From Stramenopiles sp. TOSAG23-3 (lineage: Eukaryota; Sar), in assembly GCA_900128585.1 (NCBI GenBank), contig LT642364.1:1-21022 (forward strand): a stretch of 21,022 nt of DNA. Direction: 5' to 3'. Positions within the stretch are counted from its first letter, which is position 1. Every line of letters begins with the position of its first letter. The position numbers were made by a program, and so were the translations under genes. Under the pieces are notes generated by a model, which had not been told where the DNA came from, made no database searches, and saw only the letters and a program-made list of their open reading frames with translations. Of this stretch, positions 7,985 through 15,500 are shown one piece after another.

Positions 7985-8536
7985 GTACTATTCTACTGTA
8001 CCGTACTTTTTATTACATCAAAACAAACAAAAAATGAAGGAGGGGAAGTGTTAGAATTAAGGTACCGATCTTGATCCTCATGATACCAATAAAAGTGAGA
8101 TTCGTGGCGGTCGATAGAAAGATAGGTGAACAACAGGTGAAATAAATATCAATATAGATACAGTACGCGTACTGTATCTATATTTCTGAAATTATTGAAC
8201 TCCCTCCATTCCACAATGAGCAATTAAAAAAGGAAGGGGAAAAGCAAGGAAAAGTTATTCGTTTCCAATCAAATAGTAAACATCAATTTTATTATACGAT
8301 TCATGTGTACTACTAAGTAAAAATCAATCAAAATGATGACTGACAAGTACGTAATTCTTCGTACTCTACCTACAAAAAAATCAAAAAGATATTTTTTAAT
8401 AATTACCACCACCATATCCTCGTACTGTACAGAGATCTATCTTTCTTTCTTCTAAAAATAAAAATTACATAATAATAAAATACATTTATTTATACCGTAA
8501 TACAATAGAGTACAAACAGCAAAAGAAAAAAAGTAC
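7985..8536. promoter_or_regulatory. Cluster of 13 GTAC tetramers
   Basis: GTAC begins at 7985, 7998, 8003, 8062, 8163, 8169, 8307, 8347, 8361, 8422, 8427, 8510 and 8533. None is seen in the preceding 540 bp of the same spacer. From the AT-rich composition I would expect about two in this length. GTAC is the core recognised by SBP-domain regulators such as the copper regulator CRR1 in Chlamydomonas. Whether this organism has one is unknown, so a regulatory role is only a possibility. Confidence 0.35.
8151..8184. repeat. Perfect 34-bp palindrome
   Basis: The left arm is AATATAGATACAGTACG (8151-8167) and the right arm (8168-8184) is its exact reverse complement with no spacer. The symmetry breaks at 8150/8185. 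It could form a cruciform or hairpin, or be a dimer binding site. Confidence 0.95.
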
Positions 8537-8855
8537 AATAAATGAAAAAGGCCTCAGGTGTGTCCGTCCTCCTCTCCTTGCCTATTTCTATATTGTTTTT
8601 AGCTGCTACTACTTTTCAGCAGACGACGACGAACGACGATGCAAGCAAAACATATAAACTCACGAAATAATAAATAAGTATCCAGTTTCCATATAATCCT
8701 TCTGTTTCGTTGCAAGGGTCAGCATTCGTTACCATTATTTAGTCTATGCCTCCTTTTACGGAAGGAATTCGACTTGTATTTGAGGACTTTATTTTTAATT
8801 TGCGCGACGCTAATTATCAAACATTAACTTTACAAAGAAGAAGATTCAATACACT

Positions 8856-9183
8856 ATGAGCGTACTTGTGAACAGTAAGTTGGCCCAAAACTTTCCCTCA
8901 CCGTCCTATGTATCCATACTCTGCTCGGCGTAACAACAATTTCTTTTTCCTTCCTAATCTGCAAACTAACTCTAATTTTACACGATCTCCCCACACAGAA
9001 AAAAATATGGACAGCGGAATGTTTTTCCTGCGCTTAAATTTGTTTCTTGGGACCCTTTTTGCGTGCTTTCCAACTGTTGCTGCCCAGGACGCGGCGGATA
9101 CTATCGGGACAATTCTCTTTGTCCTCATCATCCTAACTTGTGTTTGCGCGGGTCTGGGATACTACAAACGCTCCCGAGGTTAA
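8856..9183 (+). CDS. Small membrane protein, two exons (8856-8874 and 8999-9183)
   Basis: The family is not recognised. Splicing out 8875-8998 joins a 19-nt first exon (ATG AGC GTA CTT GTG AAC A) in frame to exon 2, giving 67 residues ending at TAA 9181-9183. Exon 2 also has its own ATG at 9007, which would give 58 residues if the first exon were non-coding. Residues about 14-35 (MFFLRLNLFLGTLFACFPTV, then AAQ) look like a signal peptide with an A-x-A-type cleavage site. A short polar linker (DAADTIG) follows. A second hydrophobic helix (TILFVLIILTCVCAGLGYY) comes next, then KRSRG. The predicted form is a tiny type I membrane protein with an almost absent ectodomain and a basic cytosolic stub, or a two-helix hairpin. 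Its strand opposes the giant secreted-protein gene downstream. Confidence 0.7.
8875..8998 (+). other. Spliceosomal intron, 124 nt
   Basis: The donor is GTAAGT at 8875-8880 and the acceptor ends CCACACAG at 8998. A GCAAACTAACTCTAA stretch about 28-35 nt before the acceptor resembles the CTAAC branch-point consensus, and the stretch between is pyrimidine-rich. Removal keeps the frame across the junction (A plus AA gives Lys). Confidence 0.75.
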
Positions 9184-9248
9184 AATGAAACTGCAGAAAC
9201 ACACTGAAAGGTTCGCTGGACCACCGGCGTTAAATTTTGCAACGGACA

Positions 9249-9392
9249 ATGAATTCACTTTTAGTAGTACGTAAGAATCTTACGAAATATGCGAAAAGCG
9301 CCTCTGGGGCCGCGAAGGAAGAAAGACCGTATGAACCCGAAGTGACGATTTTGTTGAAAACACAAAAATTAAAATTTAAAAAGACAAGTTGA
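9249..9392 (+). CDS. Possible 47-codon micro-ORF
   Basis: ATG 9249 to TGA 9390-9392 encodes MNSLLVVRKNLTKYAKSASG... ending KLKFKKTS. The local base composition is richer in GC than ordinary spacers here, which is why I list it. A second frame from ATG 9185 (MKLQKHTERFAGPPALNF...) runs 29 codons and reaches GTAAGA at 9271. A 28-nt excision (9271-9298) would join it in frame to the end of the first frame, giving about 59 residues. Neither model is proven, and the region could equally be 3' UTR of the mini membrane gene. The final eight residues resemble the end of the first gene (KLKLKKTS). Confidence 0.3.
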   Translation: MNSLLVVRKNLTKYAKSASGAAKEERPYEPEVTILLKTQKLKFKKTS

Positions 9393-9580
9393 AGAGAGGA
9401 GAGAAAACAATGTTGCACACTCGTATTTTTTGTATTTAGCTTTTTCGTTTCAAACTTATGTATGGGTTATTAAAGTACGATTAACTTTTGTCCTTCTTTT
9501 AAATTTATATAGCGCTCGGTATGTTACAGGAGCTTATTCTTATAAGATTACTATCATACTTAGCGAAATAATAAACGCGC
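9393..9580. other. Short convergent spacer
   Basis: About 190 bp lie between the micro-ORF and the end of the giant gene. A TTACA at 9526-9530 reads TGTAA on the minus strand, about 50 nt past the giant gene's stop; TGTAA is the polyadenylation word of green algae. No other feature is visible. Confidence 0.4.
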
Positions 9581-12500
9581 TCAATTCTCAATTGCCGAAT
9601 ATACAGGGGACGCCTGGCGCTTACAGTAAGCTTTATTCTTCGCCCTGGCGGCAATTTCATCGTCGTCTTCGATGACAACGTAAGCGGTATACTCTTTTCC
9701 CACCAACACGTCCCCTCCAGGTAAAAATAAGGAAAGTTTGAAAACTTCTTGAAACGCTTCTGGGCAGAAATCATCGATGGCGAAAAGGCGAATAGCACTG
9801 TCTTTCTGCCCTGGACCCCATGTAATTGTACCCGACTGTTCCACGTAGTCCCCGCATTCGCCACGTTCGCTTTTGTAGTATTTCATACATATTTCGTAAT
9901 CTGCTGGAGGGGTGCCGGTTGCTGTTATATCAGAGGTGGCATATTTCAGAGAAAGCGATTTAGACAAGTCTCCTATTCTGTCAATATAAACGTCGATAAA
10001 GTTTGGATCGTTCTCATTGCTGAATTCTTGGATGACCCACTTCTGTTTTCGAAACCGTACAAGATCAATACGAAGGTTAAAATACGCAACGGAACCTACT
10101 TGCTTATAAACTTCAGAGTAAGTTGCCGGTTCCTTCGGGGCCCCGGCAAACGCTTCATACCCTACCAAAGCAACAGAAAACCCCAAGTGATCACGGTCAA
10201 GCTTTGCGGGAGACTGTGTTTTCAGTTTCTCCGTGACGTTCCATTTGCTTGCTTCCGTCAGGCGGCCGTCACCAGCACGAGATTCTGGCCAACGGGTAAA
10301 TAAATAAATAGAACCAGACCGCCACGGTTGGTCGTCCGCGCGAAAACCCATGATGCGACCCACTTTCGGGTTGTTTGGATTGCTGGGGAAGTTGGTCTTC
10401 TCCGTGTTTGGCGTGAAACCTCCCGTGTGTGCCCAATCGGTTTGTAATCTTCCCGACCGACTGTTTCGATTGAATAGATCCACTATACGACCCCCCGGCG
10501 CACCGACAAGAACGATGCCAGCCCCGAAATCAATAGCTACATCGTTTCCGAACATATCATTTTCGCGCTTGTCGGAGGCTTGGAATTTTTGTTCCTCGTA
10601 CCAGTAACACTGCCATCGATCAATGTCCTGGACTTCCCCACCCCACCCTTCCGAATAGCCGTTAAAAAAACACCCGTTTGAATCACAAAACTGTTGACAC
10701 AGCTCAGGGACAGTTAGCCCATTGATGTCCTCCGTTCTCGCTTTTGAGACTCTACGATAAACATATGCGGCCCCAGATGATTCCCCGTAGTGGTGCCCGC
10801 ACTGCCCATGACTACAAGGCTCTATGTTACCGGCACCACCATTTGTGGCTGGATTGTTATCCCAGTCAAATTGAAAATCATCTACGTTTATATGGGCCCA
10901 AAGCATTGTACTCATGTCCACGATTCGGATTTGACCAATTTTTCCTATCCACTCCCCAACGTTCCACGTAACTCTATGCATCGTTTCCGTGCATTTTCCT
11001 GTGACACGATATACGGGTATGGCAGCCGTTCCTGTGTCAAAACCCCCCAACAAGGGAGACTTATAATTAGGGAAATACCCAGACTCACCATCAACAAACA
11101 GTTCCACCCACACTTCGTTTATTCGGCATCCTCCTCCGACCAGAAACGAAATTTCTGTCCCTCCAATCATGAAAGGGTCGGACGTCAAGGTTCCAGTAGG
11201 GATGTCGCCTTGTACGTTCCCAATGGCAGTATTGTTGTCGTGTCTTTTCTCGTACGTACCTATCCAGTACTTGCCTCGCTTCCCACTCCTTTGGCTAGGG
11301 TTTCCTTTGTAAGCAAAGGTCGGCAATCGGATGGACTCTGTATACGTATACTCAGCTTCTCCCGCAGGATCTCTGACGCTGTCAGCTACTCCACCCGAGG
11401 TCTGGTACATTCGGGTTCCTTCGCCAGTGTATTGTTTTCTCGTATAATACGTGGTATCTTCGCCCGCCATGACCGTGTGACCATACACATCTCGCCCCAT
11501 GGTATTGTCTCCCAGCGTTGGTTGATAGTCAAACGCATCTCCCGTCTTGTGCCAGCCTACCAAATTACCTGTTTCGAAATCCCATGTTGAGCGAGCCTTC
11601 ATATCCTCATTTGGAGCACCAATCACCAAATAATCCTGATCAATGGCTATGCTGCTCCCAAAATTATCTTGGGCTTGTTTATCTTTGGCTTGCAATTCAG
11701 TTTGGAGCTCCCACATCCCCGACGTAACATTGATGAGATATTGATACACAATACCACGTCCATGGAAACCTTTCTCTGTCGGCCGCCCACCGCCATCATT
11801 GGTGTTGGAACTAAAAGAATTTTTTGTGGCGTAATCATCAGCGTACGTTTGATGAGAGTGGTCTGCTTTGGGCGCGCCAACAAGTAGTGTATCGGACCAC
11901 ATTGCGACTGCCGCTCCGTAGTCCTTGTGATTACGGTATGCCGTACGTAAAATTACAGTCTCGTTATAATCTTGCCGGATGCGCTGCCAACGGACCCACG
12001 AAGTGCCATTGAACTTGTAAATGAACACAGCCTCTGCACCTTTCGCTCCTACGACTATCCAGTTGTTCCATACAGCCACTGCATTTCTATCCCCATACCG
12101 ATCCATCGTGTCCAGTTCGCTCCACGAAAGTTTTTCTTCCATTAACCACTTACTTGAATTTGTGTTATACCTGTATACAAATGCGCACGATAACCCAGGG
12201 GTTCCTACAACCATCGTTTTGTTGTGTAGACTAACTGAAGTTCCAAAGAAGATGTTACTCTGGTTGTACCCGGTGGGGCAGGTCACTACCTGCACCTTCG
12301 TCCACATGCCAGTGGATTCCGTTTTTTCGTACATATGCACTTCGCCAACTTTGCTGTGAGTCATATTCCCCACTGCAGCGCCAGCATACGGCATACCGAC
12401 CGCTAAGATTACGTCCCCACTGTCTTCAATCAACTCAGGGCGATACATTCCCGGGGTAGGCTTCCGAGCTGAACTGCCTACCGCTGACACACTGTACCCA

Positions 12501-15500
12501 AACTTCTGGTGCCCAATAGCACCCGGTGATGATTCGAAAAGGTCAAAGTAGGTTTCTGCGCCTATACCACCGTCTCCATCGTCCTCAACGGTTACATCAG
12601 ACCACAAGTTTCCACCATAGGATGGCTGAAACCCTGGAGCAAGGAGGCGCACGTTAAACATTTCATTGGGGCTTTCGTAAACGTGATCATCGGTTATTAT
12701 GACCTCGACCTGAATCTGTGAGTCATTTTTAGGATAATTCAACGCGCCGTAGTGTGGCGCATAGTCCGATAGCCCGAGTGGATCGTAAGCAGCGGGCTGC
12801 GTGACTTTTCCGCTTGACGGTAACCACAAACATTCTTGTGACCCAGCACTCCGTCGCAGACAGTCCCCACGCCCTGTTGCCGAACTGGCGCAACCACGGG
12901 CTGATGAACATGTTTTATCACCTCGCAAAATTAATTTCGGTTCTACCAAAATCTTTTGGAGCCCAGTAGACAAGCCATCCCCAATTTGGTATTCAAACGG
13001 CAGATCGTACGAGTTGTCCCCATAATGGCATTTTGGAGAACATCTCAGGACAGTAATGTTGTGCTTCCCCCCACCGATAGAGGATTCACTGAACGCATAC
13101 GATCGGTGTTCGAACTTCAGGGATAAAAAATTTAAATTAAACATAAACGCTGCACCGGCGTTGTTCCCTGAGAATAAAGTGTCTCGGTTAGCAGCTGATA
13201 TTATTGCAAACGTTCCTCGTACGCCAATTTGATGCGCGCCGAACAAGTCAGATCCTTGGTGAGACCCTGGGTTTAGTACCCCCTGTTCCGTCCACGACTT
13301 ATATTGGGCATCGCGAGTGAAAATTACAGTCCCTTTGCGCATGTTTAACATAGGTGTGCTGAGAGTCTTAACCCTCACTTGCACCCTGCTGCCAGTTAGT
13401 GAATCGGACCGTGCCCCAAGGGGGGGCACGACCGTAGGGTCATGCTCCTGAAATGTTATTCTCCACGTGTAACCTCCAAAACTGTCCGGACCGATTCTGT
13501 CTACAGACAACTTCCCGGTCCCCAATTCATTTTGCATTTGGTCGCGAAGCGCACTGGCAGCAATATCATAAGGAAGTCTAGTTGTTTTTACAACACGATA
13601 TTTTTTACGGTGGTCAGAGGATTCATCGAGCCAGTTAATTCTCCGAATGCGGTCTCGCGTTACATCAGGTTCCCAAAGGCCATTTTCATATTGTATACCG
13701 TATGTTCCATCAGTGTTCGCAACTGACTTCGGGGACCGAGTAACTCGCCCAGGGTACCATCTTTCAGCCAGCACGTTCACCGGAGTTCGACTGAGAAAAC
13801 CGGTGCCAACAGCACCAAAGCGTGCTTCGACGCGGGTCCCCACAGGAATTATATCAAGCTCACTACCGGTTGCAAAATGGCCGGGGGAAGGCCTCACAAA
13901 CTGCTGTACGCGCCATGTCACATAAAAGTGTCCACCAATCGCAGAATTTGCAGTGACTGTCACAGCCTGTACACTTTTTCGTATCCGCCAATTGAAAGCC
14001 GGAAATTCTTCATGGTACGAAGCAATGAGGGTGTTTAACTCGACGCCCACGGTTATACCAAAGCGATCTGCGCCTTCAAAATCGTTCGGTTTAAGCTGAC
14101 TGTGTTTGTAAAACAACTGGCCAACGTTTGTTCGTTCGAAAACGACCACAGCTCCCTCTGCGCTGGATGCTCCATCTCGGTAGGGTGCGCCAACGACGAG
14201 GGTATTTTCGTGAATGGACAACGTATACCCAAATGCATCTCCAATATGACTTGATACATCACTTATGATTTGCTCCGGAAGAAAATTCCCCCCTGGACTA
14301 TTTCGTTTGTAAACATAGACTTCGCCTTGGTTGAGTTCCCTCAACTTTTTTGTTTTTGGATAACCACCTACTATTAGGGTGTTCCCTTGTAACGCAAGAC
14401 TGTACCCAAACTGCAACCCCTGGTACTTCTGGGTACTGTAATAGCACCCCAAACCGCATTCGTGGTCCAAGAAGCCGAGTTTCTGAAGTTCCTTCCAGGA
14501 CCCGTCAGATTTGTAAAAATGGTAAACCGCTCCAGCCCCGTCACCATCTCGATCATCCTCTAATGCTGTCGCGACGAGGGTATCTCCGCGCAGAATGACC
14601 TTCCCACCAAATTCATCCCCGGGCTGACCACCGGAGGGCATTATCTTTGTTTCCTCATTCCATGCACCGTTAGCATTGCGTTTAAACGTGTAAACGGCCC
14701 CAGTTTGAAAGTTATCCAAGCCTTGGGCCAACTGAACATCAACTATCTTAATTGAACCGGGGGAAGCCTCCGTAGCCGTATCCAGTTTTGGAAAATATAA
14801 GGGCGCCACATTGGCGGTGAGTTGTTGAATGGAAGTCAGACTTTCCTTTATGTTGGGACTAGAAATACGAATCGTGAACGTCGTTGGCGCACTTTCGTTG
14901 CAAAACAAAAGCGGCATCACTGTGGAATCTATCTCGTTATCGGAATTGACTGCTACAACTCGCCCAAGAGAAGAAATTGCGGACAGCCCTTGCAGCAGGT
15001 CTGACAGAGTGCACGTCGAAGCATCAAATGGGGCTGTAGTTTGACCTTGATAACTTAAAGTGAAGTAGCCCTTCGACGCACTGCACTCAAGAGACTTTTT
15101 TGATGCCTGTCCATAATTTTCAGCCCCGGGGGCTCCTACTGCCACTGTGTCCACACTGACGGACACGCTAGTCCCAAACTGGTCGTATGAATCGGTGTCA
15201 TGCCCAAGAAGCTTAAATTCTTGCGGCCAGCGTTCTTCTACGCGCGTGAAGACGTAAGCCGCGCCCGCACGGCGACCGTGATTGCCTTTTCTAGCTCTCC
15301 TTTCAACATCGAGATGTAGAGACGGAGACGTGGTATCCTTGATATTTAAATTGTCTTCATCTGAAAGGTCGCTCGTTGAAAACACTTCGTGGACTCTGAC
15401 CGTAGCGTCTATCCCGGTCAACATCGTTTCATTCGCGACCAGCGGGGCTAAGTTTCCAACAGTATCTTCCAAGAAACTATATTGTTTCAGATCTAGGTCG

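Larger units (their letters stand above)
7412..8855. other. AT-rich divergent spacer upstream of the mini membrane gene
   Basis: No gene is convincing. A 54-codon frame from ATG 7675 to 7839 starts Cys-rich (MVCCCSLRCPF) but drifts into low-complexity sequence and has no recognisable feature. The spacer contains purine-rich AAGGAAG runs (about 7888-7960), the 34-bp palindrome, the GTAC cluster and a GACGACGACGAACGACGATG tract near 8622. A TATAAA occurs at about 8651, roughly 205 nt upstream of the next ATG. No tRNA or other structured RNA was seen. Confidence 0.6.

Noticed and set aside
10790-11590. 266-codon plus-strand frame inside the giant gene
   Set aside because: It lies entirely antisense to a well-supported conserved coding region and has no recognisable composition or domain.
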